DNA of 34,613 nucleotides from an uncultured SAR86 cluster bacterium (GCA_902582355.1 CACHRR010000009.1:1-34613), one strand, 5' to 3'; positions 17,611 through 25,401 are shown, numbered from the stretch's first letter. Translations and numbers: made by a program. The notes: generated by a model not told the origin, from the sequence alone.

Positions 17611-19454
17611 AATATTCCTTTTGTTGAGGTTACCACTTCAGAATTGATTTCAATACTCTCTTTAAACGCCTTACCAAGACATTTAAATAAAACTTCTATT
17701 AAGTGATGACTGTTAGAACCATCAATATTTATGTGACAAGTAAACTTTAGATTTTTAATAAAAGTATCTAAAAAGTGATTTAACATCTCTGTGGGAAAAT
17801 CTCCAACAAAGTCATTAAGTTTTGGAATATTCAAATTTAAATTACTTCTTGAGCAAAGATCAATATCTATTTTAGCGACAGACTCATCCATCACAATGGT
17901 TTGAGAGGAATACCTATTTATATTTTCTCTATCTGCTAGGCTGTCTGATATTACTTGACCCAAAATAATAGCTGTATCTTCAATAGTATGGTGAAGATCA
18001 ATTTCTAAATCGCCTTTAGACCTCAAAAATAGATTAATATTTGAGTTCTTTGCAAATTGTTCAAGCATATGATCTAAGAAATTTATTCCTGTTTGTATTT
18101 CATATAAACCCTCACCATCCAAATCAACAGAAGCATAGATTGAAGTTTCCTTTGTTTGTCTTCTTAAAAAAGAAGATCTTGAAGAAGTAGTACTATTTTG
18201 TTTTCTCATTTCAACCGACAAACCATGAGCATCTAGATTTTCGATCTCACTCAGTTTTATCACTTTGTCAGATAGATAATTGAAAGCTGTATTATCTGTT
18301 TTTTGAAATGAAAGCTTTTTCATGAAATCATTTACAGATAAGCCGGAATTAGTTTTGGCCCATCCAGATGTTGGTAAAACATGATTTGTACCAGATGCAT
18401 AGTCTCCAAATGCTACGGGTGACATATTTCCACAAAATACAGAACCAGCATTATTGATTGAGTCGATATACTTAGGAAAATCATCATCTAATAAAACGAG
18501 ATGTTCTGGAGCACAGTCATTAATTTTGTCTACGATATCATTATCTGACTTGCATTTAACCATAATAATATTTTTAAAAGCCTCATCTATAAGATCATTC
18601 CTAGTAAGTTTTTTTGATAGATCTTCAATTTCTGTTTTTATATTATTTAAGATTTTTTTTGATTTTGATAACACAAATGCACATGAATCAGTTCCATGTT
18701 CTAATTGAGATAAAGCATCTATAGCAGCAATAGAAACATTTTCTTTATTATTTGTGACAACCATGACCTCACTTGGCCCAGCATATAAATCGATAGAAAC
18801 TTTATTACTTACATATTTTTTTGCCTCAGCGACATATGTGTTACCAGGACCAAAAATTTTATCAACTTTTGGTATTCCCAGATAACCATTAGCCATAGAA
18901 AGAATTGCTTGAGCACCTCCAATTTTATATATGTTTGAAATATTTAGCTGATTTGCTAACCAAAGTATAGCAGGGTGCACTTTTCCATTTTTTAATGGCG
19001 GCGTACAAATAGTTATTTCTGAACAGTTAGCTGTTAATGCAGGAATAACCTGCATTAAAAATGATGATACTAAAGGGGCAGTGCCTCCCGGAACATATAA
19101 GCCCACTTTAGAAATAGGAACAAATTTATCCCAAATGCTTAAACCATTAATTGGGCTAATTGTTTTACTTAAAGAATTGAGTTGTGACTTAGAGACAAAT
19201 GAAATATTTTTAATTGCTTCGTACAAAGCAAATTTCTCTTTATCACTTAGATAATTAGATGATTCTTTGAATTCTTTTTTTGATACTTTGAGACTAACTA
19301 AGTTTTTTAAGTTAAGGCGTTTATTTATTTTTTTTAGGCCTATGAATGAATCATTTTTCAAAATTTCATCAAAATCTTTTACGATGCTTGAAACTTCTGT
19401 ATTTAAATTATATGTTCTCCAACAAATATTTTTTTTTGACTCTATAATTTTCAT
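17607..19454 (-). CDS. hisDB: Fused histidinol dehydrogenase - imidazoleglycerol-phosphate dehydratase
   Basis: One 615-residue frame carries two enzymes. Residues 1-415 are HisD, which oxidises histidinol to histidine with NAD. Zinc ligands and catalytic residues match E. coli HisD: Gln250 and His253 (SQLEHGTDS), Glu317-His318 (APEHL), Asp351 (GDYASGTNHVLPT) and His410 (LDAHGLS). Residues about 430-615 are the HisB dehydratase domain: D-H-M-L at 461-464, HHTIED at 488-493, NSHHLIE at 581-587 and the typical TSTKGIL end. The usual DLSGRP is DLCSRS here. A Ser/Thr-rich linker (about 420-429) joins them. There is no stop between them, and the internal ATG (18209) has no visible Shine-Dalgarno. 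No histidinol-phosphatase domain is attached. HisDB is not among the common his fusions (hisIE, hisNB, HIS4, HIS7). Confidence 0.94.
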   Translation of the reverse strand: MKIIESKKNICWRTYNLNTEVSSIVKDFDEILKNDSFIGLKKINKRLNLKNLVSLKVSKKEFKESSNYLSDKEKFALYEAIKNISFVSKSQLNSLSKTISPINGLSIWDKFVPISKVGLYVPGGTAPLVSSFLMQVIPALTANCSEITICTPPLKNGKVHPAILWLANQLNISNIYKIGGAQAILSMANGYLGIPKVDKIFGPGNTYVAEAKKYVSNKVSIDLYAGPSEVMVVTNNKENVSIAAIDALSQLEHGTDSCAFVLSKSKKILNNIKTEIEDLSKKLTRNDLIDEAFKNIIMVKCKSDNDIVDKINDCAPEHLVLLDDDFPKYIDSINNAGSVFCGNMSPVAFGDYASGTNHVLPTSGWAKTNSGLSVNDFMKKLSFQKTDNTAFNYLSDKVIKLSEIENLDAHGLSVEMRKQNSTTSSRSSFLRRQTKETSIYASVDLDGEGLYEIQTGINFLDHMLEQFAKNSNINLFLRSKGDLEIDLHHTIEDTAIILGQVISDSLADRENINRYSSQTIVMDESVAKIDIDLCSRSNLNLNIPKLNDFVGDFPTEMLNHFLDTFIKNLKFTCHINIDGSNSHHLIEVLFKCLGKAFKESIEINSEVVTSTKGIL

Positions 19455-20318
19455 TTAATTAGCAAGTTTTTCAATTGGAAGAACCAATATTGAGCTAGCA
19501 CCTCGAGATTTAAGCGACTCAATTGTTTTCCAAAAAATATCTTCTTTACAAACAGAGTGAATCGCTACCTTTGATTTATCAGCCAGAGGTATAACAGTTG
19601 GTGACTCTGCTGAGGGAAGTAGATCTATAAGATCATCAATATCCTTAGTATTAGCATTAAACATAATATATTTACTATCTTTTGCTTCAATAACAGAATT
19701 TATTCTTGAAATTATTTTCTCTATCAAAAGAGACTTTTCTGACGAAATATTATTCGAGCTAATAAGCATAGCTTCAGATTTCATAACATTATCAAATTCA
19801 ACTAAATTATTAGATTCTAAAGTTGCTCCAGTAGAGACTAAGTCAACAATAATATCTGATATGTTTACAAAAGGAGTGAGTTCTACTGATCCATGAATTT
19901 CTATAATTTCAGCATCTATATTTTTATTGCTTAAATAATTTCTTACAATTTCAGGATACGATGTTGCTATCTTAAGATTATTCATGTCTCCAACCTCAAA
20001 TCCTTGAGGTTTTGCAAACGACAACCTGCACTTTGAAAATCCAAGTTTTATTTTTTGATCAATTTTAAGAGAATTGTTAGACAACTGCTTTTCTTTAATA
20101 ACATTTTCACCAACAATACCCAAATCAGCTATGTTTTGTCCAACAAGCCTGGGTATATCGTCATCTCTTACCATTAAAAGATCAACTGACATATTGGTTG
20201 ACTTAATAAAAAGCATATTTTCTGACTCATTAAACTCAATACCACATTTTCTAAGTAAAGATAAAGAGTCGCTTGAGAGTCGTCCATTTTTTTGAATTGC
20301 AATTTTTACTCTATCCAT
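19455..20318 (-). CDS. hisG: ATP phosphoribosyltransferase, long form
   Basis: The 287-residue protein catalyses the first, committed step: ATP plus PRPP to PR-ATP. The catalytic domain starts MDRVKIAIQKNGRLS and includes D-D-I-P-R-L-V, A-D-L-G-I-V-G-E-N and the PRPP-binding I-V-D-L-V-S-T-G-A-T-L. Residues about 215-287 are the C-terminal regulatory domain (SPTVIPLADKSKVAIHSV ... GASSILVLPIEKL) of the long form, which mediates histidine feedback inhibition. A HisZ partner is therefore not needed. It overlaps the trpR-like gene by eight bases and abuts hisDB with no gap. Confidence 0.95.
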   Translation of the reverse strand: MDRVKIAIQKNGRLSSDSLSLLRKCGIEFNESENMLFIKSTNMSVDLLMVRDDDIPRLVGQNIADLGIVGENVIKEKQLSNNSLKIDQKIKLGFSKCRLSFAKPQGFEVGDMNNLKIATSYPEIVRNYLSNKNIDAEIIEIHGSVELTPFVNISDIIVDLVSTGATLESNNLVEFDNVMKSEAMLISSNNISSEKSLLIEKIISRINSVIEAKDSKYIMFNANTKDIDDLIDLLPSAESPTVIPLADKSKVAIHSVCKEDIFWKTIESLKSRGASSILVLPIEKLAN

Positions 20319-20574
20319 AATATTTTTTTATAACATTTTTATATCCATTATTACTTTCACTGAATAAAAATCTGGCTACTCTTGTCACAGTGGTAGTAGA
20401 TGCGCCTAACTTATTTGCAATTTCTCTATAAGTATATTTTTTTGATGAGAGTAATTTGGCAACTTCCCATCGTTCTATTAGTGTTTCAATTTCTTTTGGA
20501 GTACACAAATCGCTCAAGAAAGCACGTACTTGAGTCTCAGAATCTAAATTTTTTATTACTTTAAATAAGTTCAT
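20311..20574 (-). CDS. TrpR-like (YerC/YecD type) repressor, likely regulator of the his operon
   Basis: An 87-residue all-helical protein of the TrpR fold. L-C-T-P-K-E-I-E-T-L-I-E-R-W-E-V-A-K-L-L is the typical family segment, and residues about 47-70 (Y-T-Y-R-E-I-A-N-K-L-G-A-S-T-T-T-V-T-R-V) are the helix-turn-helix. Members of this family next to his genes have been proposed as histidine-responsive repressors. It is the first gene of the operon, overlapping hisG by eight bases, so it would be autoregulated. A palindrome with a TrpR-like core lies 23 bases upstream. The ligand cannot be read from sequence; histidine is the obvious guess. Confidence 0.88.
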   Translation of the reverse strand: MNLFKVIKNLDSETQVRAFLSDLCTPKEIETLIERWEVAKLLSSKKYTYREIANKLGASTTTVTRVARFLFSESNNGYKNVIKKYYG

Positions 20575-20580
20575 TTTTAA

Positions 20581-20609
20581 ATTATAATTGTTTTACTGTG
20601 TTAACACAA
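20581..20609 (-). promoter_or_regulatory. Promoter of the his operon
   Basis: Read on the minus strand: -35 TTGTGT (20609-20604), a 17-base spacer and a perfect -10 TATAAT (20586-20581), giving a short leader before the ATG at 20574. The operator-like palindrome covers the -35 and upstream spacer. A plus-strand TATAAT (20583-20588) overlaps the same -10 region, so the divergent phosphatase gene may be driven from an interlocked promoter. Confidence 0.6.
20597..20608. promoter_or_regulatory. Perfect 12-base palindrome, candidate operator for the TrpR-like protein
   Basis: TGTGTTAACACA is self-complementary over all 12 bases and lies in the 45-base gap between divergent genes. Its GTTAAC centre is the same as the centre of the E. 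coli TrpR operator (CTAGTTAACTAG). It overlaps the his promoter -35 and would sit near the start of any divergent transcript. Binding is inferred. Confidence 0.55.
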
Positions 20610-20619
20610 TGATATAATA

Positions 20620-21276
20620 ATGAAAAATAAAAAAATAGCAATATTTGATTTAGATAACACAATCTTAGAATTAGATTCAGATTACGAAATGGTAAATTAT
20701 TTAATTGATAATAATTATCTTAGAGGCGAATATAGAAAAAAAAATGAAGAGTATTTTAATTCATACGAAAACGGCTCTTTAAATATTGACGAATTTTCTA
20801 AATTTTCATTAAAACCTTTTGTTGGTCTGAATATGTCAGAGATAAATATTATTTTGGAAGATTTTTATAATCAAGTATTATCACCGAATTTTAATGATGT
20901 AATTTTAAGTTTAATTGATGATCATAGAAAAAAAGAAGATATTGTTATTTTGGCAAGTGCAACAAATAGCTTAATAGTCTCATATGTAGCGAAGAAACTT
21001 TCAATTAAAAAATTTGTTTCCTCAGAAGTCCTATTTGAAGATAAAATCTGTACGGGTAATGTAAAAAAACCACATGCTCTTGGCTTTGGAAAATTAGAAT
21101 TGGTATCAAATTTATTGACCAAAAATAACTTCAAGTTTGAGGATGCATATTTTTATTCAGATTCTATCAATGATGATCCTCTCTTAAGCAAAGTAGCATT
21201 CCCAATAGCAGTAAATCCAGACACAAACCTTGAAAAGAAATGTTCAATAATGAATTGGAAGATTATAAAAACATAA
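20620..21276 (+). CDS. HAD-family (SerB-like, subclass IB) phosphatase, candidate histidinol-phosphate phosphatase
   Basis: A 218-residue cytoplasmic HAD phosphatase. Motif I is F-D-L-D-N-T with nucleophile Asp10 and Asp12; motif II is L-A-S-A-T (residues 111-115); motif III is Lys150 (V-K-K-P-H); motif IV is Y-S-D-S-I-N-D-D-P-L with Asp181 and Asp186. The helical cap between motifs I and II fits subclass IB (phosphoserine phosphatase-like). Family members act on phosphoserine and other small phosphomonoesters. The his operon opposite encodes every pathway enzyme except histidinol-phosphate phosphatase, and the two transcription units share a 45-base gap with a palindromic operator. That makes histidinol phosphate the leading substrate guess, but sequence alone does not prove it. 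Confidence 0.85.
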   Translation: MKNKKIAIFDLDNTILELDSDYEMVNYLIDNNYLRGEYRKKNEEYFNSYENGSLNIDEFSKFSLKPFVGLNMSEINIILEDFYNQVLSPNFNDVILSLIDDHRKKEDIVILASATNSLIVSYVAKKLSIKKFVSSEVLFEDKICTGNVKKPHALGFGKLELVSNLLTKNNFKFEDAYFYSDSINDDPLLSKVAFPIAVNPDTNLEKKCSIMNWKIIKT

Positions 21277-21306
21277 TTGCTGTTTTAAATAGTATAGAAT
21301 TACGCT

Positions 21307-22584
21307 ATGAAAAATTTAATTTTTAACTTTTCTTTATTTATTTGTCTTTCATTGAGCTCTAATGAACTAATTTTGTCACCAAAGAATATTCTCGATGTTA
21401 ATAATGGTGAAATATACACTGCAGATATTTTAATAAAGGATGGAGTTATAAAAAAAATTGGTAAAAATTTATCATCTAATACAAATATTGAAGTCATTAA
21501 TTTAAGAAATATGACATTAATTCCTGGATTAATGGACGCCCATGTTCATTTAATTGGAAATAATGAATTAAACGGATATGAGTCCCTGGCTGAATCGACC
21601 CAAATGGCAACACTTTATGGTGTAAAGAATGCGAAAAATACACTAATGGCAGGTTTTACAACTGTAAGAAATGTTGGAGCAGGAGAATTTGCAGATGTTG
21701 CCTTAAGAGACGCAATTAATAATGGAATTATTGATGGTCCTAATATGTTTGTATCTGGACCAGCTTTAAGTATTACTGGCGGTCATGGAGATAACAACTT
21801 ATTGCCTTATTCTCATAATCATGATCATGGAGACCACTATATTGTTGATAGTCCATGGGAAGCCAGGAAAGCAGTTCGATTAAATAGGAAATTCGGTGCA
21901 GATTTGATTAAATTCACTGCAACTGGAGGTGTTATGTCAAAAAATACTGATGTTAACGCACGTCAATTTACATCTCAGGAAATGATTTCAATAGTAGATG
22001 AAGCCCATAGTCATGGTATGAAAGTTGCTGCACATGCTCATGGTCTCGAAGGAATTATAACTGCAATTAAAGCAGGTGTTGATTCAATTGAACATGCTAG
22101 TTATATAAACGAGGAAGGCATAAAGTTAGCTATTGAGAACGGTACATACCTTTCAATGGATATATATGTTTCAGACTATATTTTAGGAGAGGGAGCAAAA
22201 AAAGGTATTCTTGAAGAATCTCTTGCAAAAGAGAGAATAGTTGGAAAAATCCAAAGAGAAAATTTTAAGCTTGCTCAATCAAAAGGTGTGTTGATGGTAT
22301 TTGGAACAGATGCAGGAATCTTTAATCATGGTGACAATGCAAAACAGTTTAAGTATATGGTGAGATGGGGGATGACATCACTTGAGGCAATTCAGGCAGC
22401 TACAATAAATACTGCAAAGCTTTTTGGTATCGAGGAAAGAGTTGGAAAAATAGAAGAAGGATATCAAGCTGACATTGTAGGAGTATCTGCAAATCCATTA
22501 GATGATATTTCTGTTCTTGAAAGTACTCTATTTGTAATGAAAAAGGGTAAAGTATATAAAAAATACTCTGATTCTTTAAAGTAA
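21307..22584 (+). CDS. Exported metal-dependent amidohydrolase (imidazolonepropionase / Xaa-Pro dipeptidase-like)
   Basis: A 425-residue amidohydrolase with an N-terminal hydrophobic signal (residues 1-18), so likely periplasmic. Metal ligands of the family are visible: His79 and His81 (D-A-H-V-H-L), Lys202 (L-I-K-F-T-A-T-G-G), His243 (A-A-H-A-H-G), His263 (S-I-E-H-A-S) and Asp335 (G-T-D-A-G). Close relatives of this layout hydrolyse Xaa-Pro or other dipeptides and related cyclic amides. A histidine-rich loop (residues 160-177: G-H-G-D, then S-H-N-H-D-H-G-D-H) is a further possible metal site. It lies 30 bases after the phosphatase gene and seven bases before the SGNH-type gene, so co-transcription is likely. 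Exact substrate unknown. Confidence 0.88.
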   Translation: MKNLIFNFSLFICLSLSSNELILSPKNILDVNNGEIYTADILIKDGVIKKIGKNLSSNTNIEVINLRNMTLIPGLMDAHVHLIGNNELNGYESLAESTQMATLYGVKNAKNTLMAGFTTVRNVGAGEFADVALRDAINNGIIDGPNMFVSGPALSITGGHGDNNLLPYSHNHDHGDHYIVDSPWEARKAVRLNRKFGADLIKFTATGGVMSKNTDVNARQFTSQEMISIVDEAHSHGMKVAAHAHGLEGIITAIKAGVDSIEHASYINEEGIKLAIENGTYLSMDIYVSDYILGEGAKKGILEESLAKERIVGKIQRENFKLAQSKGVLMVFGTDAGIFNHGDNAKQFKYMVRWGMTSLEAIQAATINTAKLFGIEERVGKIEEGYQADIVGVSANPLDDISVLESTLFVMKKGKVYKKYSDSLK

Positions 22585-22591
22585 ATTTCAT

Positions 22592-23371
22592 ATGAGATTT
22601 GTCTTACTAATTATTTTATTTTTTACCAATAACATCTTCAGTAAAGAAGTACTTATATCAGAATTAAATAATAAAACACCTGAAAGATTTTTATATATTG
22701 GAAATAGTTATCTTTATTACAATGATAGTCTTCATAATCATGTTAGAAGAATGTTAGAAGAATATTATAAAAAAGATATTGATACTGGGAACTATAAATC
22801 AGTAACGATCAGTGGCTCAAGGCTTTCTCATCATAATATTGATTATTATTTAAACTATAAAAACATAGGTGTTGATGATCCTTTTGAGCTTGTCATAATT
22901 CAAGGTGGCAGCGGCGAGACAGACACTATTTCTGAAAGAAATATTTTTCTTAACGAAATTGATAATATGGTTAAGAAAATCAAAAAATACAATTCAGAAG
23001 TTGCTTTATATATGATTCATCCTCTAGTAAAGCCTAATGAAGGCGCATATCCAAACATGATTAATGATATTAAATCTGCATATATTGAAGCAGGGAATAA
23101 AAATAGTATTTTAGTTTTTCCTGTTGGTATTGCCTTTGAAAATGCTTACATTCAAAAACCAAATATTGCTCTACAGAAAAAAATTGATGGATCTCATCCT
23201 GATATGTTGGGAACCTATCTTGCTGCATGTGTAATTTTTGCAAGCATCACACAAGTCTCACCAAAAACACTAAGTTATGATTATTATGGAGAAATAAATA
23301 TTGAGGAAAGGAACTTTTTGCAACAGATTGCGCATGAAACGGTTGAGCAGTTTTATGAAATTCAGCTATAA
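22592..23371 (+). CDS. Exported SGNH/GDSL-like hydrolase
   Basis: A 259-residue protein with a signal peptide (about 1-17, MRFVLLIILFFTNNIFS). Block I reads F-L-Y-I-G-N-S-Y with the putative catalytic Ser, as in the DUF4886-like branch of the SGNH family. V-I-I-Q-G-G-S-G is a possible oxyanion strand, and D-G-S-H-P-D-M-L-G-T-Y near the C-terminus gives the Asp-x-x-His pair. Probably an esterase or acetylesterase in the periplasm; substrate not readable. It follows the amidohydrolase gene by seven bases and overlaps the convergent oxidase gene by six. Confidence 0.78.
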   Translation: MRFVLLIILFFTNNIFSKEVLISELNNKTPERFLYIGNSYLYYNDSLHNHVRRMLEEYYKKDIDTGNYKSVTISGSRLSHHNIDYYLNYKNIGVDDPFELVIIQGGSGETDTISERNIFLNEIDNMVKKIKKYNSEVALYMIHPLVKPNEGAYPNMINDIKSAYIEAGNKNSILVFPVGIAFENAYIQKPNIALQKKIDGSHPDMLGTYLAACVIFASITQVSPKTLSYDYYGEINIEERNFLQQIAHETVEQFYEIQL

Positions 23372-23968
23372 ATTATCTGCGTAATTGTGATTAGTTTCGC
23401 TATGACTTTCTTCATCAGCTCGCACACAACGAATTAAATCCGAAAGTTTTGAATCAGACCCCATTCCATAGTAATTTATAGCAAGTTGGGGAGCTGGAAT
23501 ATTCTCAACTTTTCCACTTTCAACTATTTCTAGATATTCTGTATAACTTTTAACTGCTTCATCCTCAAAATATCCAATCATTCTGTGAGCAGTTCTTGTA
23601 AAAAAAATATACATGAATAAATAAAAGAGACCAAAAATAAATTGTGAACATAACACAATAATTCTTTCAAAAAAATTTGGTTTTGCAATTTCAATGAAAA
23701 ACATTAAATGCATTCTTTCGTTTTCAGCCTCAGCTAACATTTCTCTTATTTGAGTGCCATATCCAGTTTTCATTTTTCTGAGACTTTTAAAGTGCATCCA
23801 AACTCCAGCAACCATACCAGGAACACCAGCAACTGTTTCAAGTACAACAGCTCTATGTCCATATCTTTTTGCAAAAAAAGTATCTGCAATAAAACGAAAA
23901 AATTTAGTCATGGAAAGGGCAAAGGTATCAGAAAGATATTCTTTATTAATTTTTTGATCGGTTTGCAT
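23366..23968 (-). CDS. aox: Alternative oxidase (cyanide-insensitive ubiquinol oxidase)
   Basis: A 200-residue di-iron membrane protein that oxidises ubiquinol and reduces oxygen to water without pumping protons. All iron-ligand motifs are seen: Glu44 (L-E-T-V-A-G-V-P-G-M), Glu84 and His87 (A-E-N-E-R-M-H-L), the E-D-E-A stretch at 135-138, and Glu186 with His189 (R-A-D-E-E-S-H). Hydrophobic segments near 48-58 and 103-124 fit the interfacial/membrane helices. R-A-D-E-E-S-H replaces the more usual R-A-D-E-A-H-H but keeps the E-x2-H spacing. Length is short but complete for a bacterial AOX. It probably has its own promoter in the AT-rich gap upstream and may also be read through from the lyase gene. 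Confidence 0.95.
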   Translation of the reverse strand: MQTDQKINKEYLSDTFALSMTKFFRFIADTFFAKRYGHRAVVLETVAGVPGMVAGVWMHFKSLRKMKTGYGTQIREMLAEAENERMHLMFFIEIAKPNFFERIIVLCSQFIFGLFYLFMYIFFTRTAHRMIGYFEDEAVKSYTEYLEIVESGKVENIPAPQLAINYYGMGSDSKLSDLIRCVRADEESHSETNHNYADNL

Positions 23969-23993
23969 GTAATATAAGTTCTGTTTATATAGT

Positions 23994-24021
23994 ATTATAT
24001 ATATATTTAATATATAAGCAA
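23994..24021 (-). promoter_or_regulatory. Putative aox promoter in a TA-rich gap
   Basis: On the minus strand, TTGCTT (24021-24016) is followed after 16 bases by TATAAT (23999-23994), with the oxidase ATG 26 bases further on. The spacer is an alternating TA run, which may favour easy melting. No ribosome binding site is evident in the leader. Confidence 0.45.
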
Positions 24022-24033
24022 ATATATTTGTAC

Positions 24034-25401
24034 TTATCTTTTGGATTCTATATCTTGAATGACAAGCTTTGTTTGTTCAATTGCAAGACCAATATAAGTT
24101 TCTGGGTTCAGTAATCTATCTAATTCTAATTCTGAAAAATAAATTGATATTTTATCATTATCTTTAATTGCTTTTTTAAGGGTAATATTATCCTCTAATG
24201 CCTTCATTGAAACATCATGCATTACTTTATCTGCAGTATCTTTTCCAATTTTATCAGCAAGGAAGAATGTGACTCTTTGAGAGAGAATTAAGCCCTTTGT
24301 CATATCTAAATTTTTTCGCATTTGCTCTTTATCTACTTCAAGTTCTTCAAAAAGTTTTTTTGCTGTATTTATCATTAACTCTGAGGTAATAGAAATATCT
24401 TTAATGCTGACGTCACTTCTTGGCTGATCCCTTTCAAAGCTATTAACCATATCATCTAGAATAATCTCAGCATATCTTGGAATGATTCTTGAGTAATTAA
24501 TAAGATTTCCAGGACCCCTAGGATTTTTTTTATGAGGCATCGTGCTGCTTCCAATTGCCTTGAAACCAAGATTTTCAAGAGTTTCACCAATTTCAGTCAT
24601 TTGTAATAAAGTTAGTTCATCTCCAATTCTTCCAAAAGATTTTGAAATTAATGCAAGAGTAAGAGCATATTCTGCAAACACATCTCTTATACCATGCCAA
24701 TCTGCAATATAAGGTTTTGATAAACCAAGTTCTTTTGCCATCAGCTCTTCGGTTTCAATTGCCATTTCTCCAAGACCTAGGTATGTGCCAACTGCACCTT
24801 TTAAAATTACTGATTGATTAATTTTAATTTCAACAGTCTTTAATCTTTCGATGTTTCTCCTATTTTCTGCTAACCATGTACTTGTTTTTTTTCCAAAAGT
24901 CATGGGAAGTGCATGTTGTCCAATAGTTCTTCCAACCATATAAGTATCAATGTGATTTTTTGTGAGCGCTAGCAATTGAGATTCAATATCTAATAGACTT
25001 TCTAAAAGTATATCTATTGATTGCTTTACTTGAAGAACCAAAACAGTATCAAAAATGTCTACAGTAGTTGCACCAAAATGAAGATATTCCTCCGCTCCTA
25101 AATCTAATGATCTTTTCCATACATTTAACCTTGATACTAGCCTATGTCTTACTAGTTCATTTTCTTTATTAATTTCAACTTGAGGCATATATTTAACGTC
25201 AGCTTTAGCAGTAATTTCATTTGCAGCCCACTCAGGGATAATACCTTGAGAAGATTGAGCTCTCGCGAGAGCCGCTTCAATATCCATAACAAGTTGATTA
25301 GTGTTATTGGTGCTAAATATATACTTAATTGTTTGATTATCATCAGAAGAAATAACATTTGTTGAAATAAAAATAAAACTAATTAAAAGTGTTCTTATCA
25401 T
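24034..25401 (-). CDS. PcaB/adenylosuccinate lyase-like enzyme with a secretion signal
   Basis: A 455-residue member of the fumarase/aspartase superfamily, which cleaves C-N or C-O bonds with release of fumarate-like products or, in PcaB, cycloisomerises muconate. Visible: I-F-S ... D-I-E-A-A-L-A-R-A-Q (28-49), G-A-T-T-V-D-I-F-D-T (110-119), G-R-T-I-G-Q-H-A-L-P-M-T-F-G (157-170) and the signature G-S-S-T-M-P-H-K-K-N-P (284-294). These resemble PcaB/PurB rather than true fumarase. The family's usual N-terminus corresponds to residue 27 onward. Ahead of it lies an extra segment, MIRTLLISFIFISTNVISSD, that looks like a signal peptide, so the enzyme is probably periplasmic. Its substrate is unknown. 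Divergent from the PhzF-like gene with only 18 bases between starts. Confidence 0.85.
   Translation of the reverse strand: MIRTLLISFIFISTNVISSDDNQTIKYIFSTNNTNQLVMDIEAALARAQSSQGIIPEWAANEITAKADVKYMPQVEINKENELVRHRLVSRLNVWKRSLDLGAEEYLHFGATTVDIFDTVLVLQVKQSIDILLESLLDIESQLLALTKNHIDTYMVGRTIGQHALPMTFGKKTSTWLAENRRNIERLKTVEIKINQSVILKGAVGTYLGLGEMAIETEELMAKELGLSKPYIADWHGIRDVFAEYALTLALISKSFGRIGDELTLLQMTEIGETLENLGFKAIGSSTMPHKKNPRGPGNLINYSRIIPRYAEIILDDMVNSFERDQPRSDVSIKDISITSELMINTAKKLFEELEVDKEQMRKNLDMTKGLILSQRVTFFLADKIGKDTADKVMHDVSMKALEDNITLKKAIKDNDKISIYFSELELDRLLNPETYIGLAIEQTKLVIQDIESKR

Noticed and set aside
18207-18209. Internal ATG as a separate hisB start within hisDB
   Set aside because: There is no stop for hisD before it and no Shine-Dalgarno sequence upstream, so a single fused product is the simpler reading; internal initiation cannot be fully excluded.
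23990-24015. TA-rich tract as a possible origin or attachment site
   Set aside because: It is short, has no flanking direct repeats, DnaA boxes or integrase nearby, and is better explained as the aox promoter spacer.
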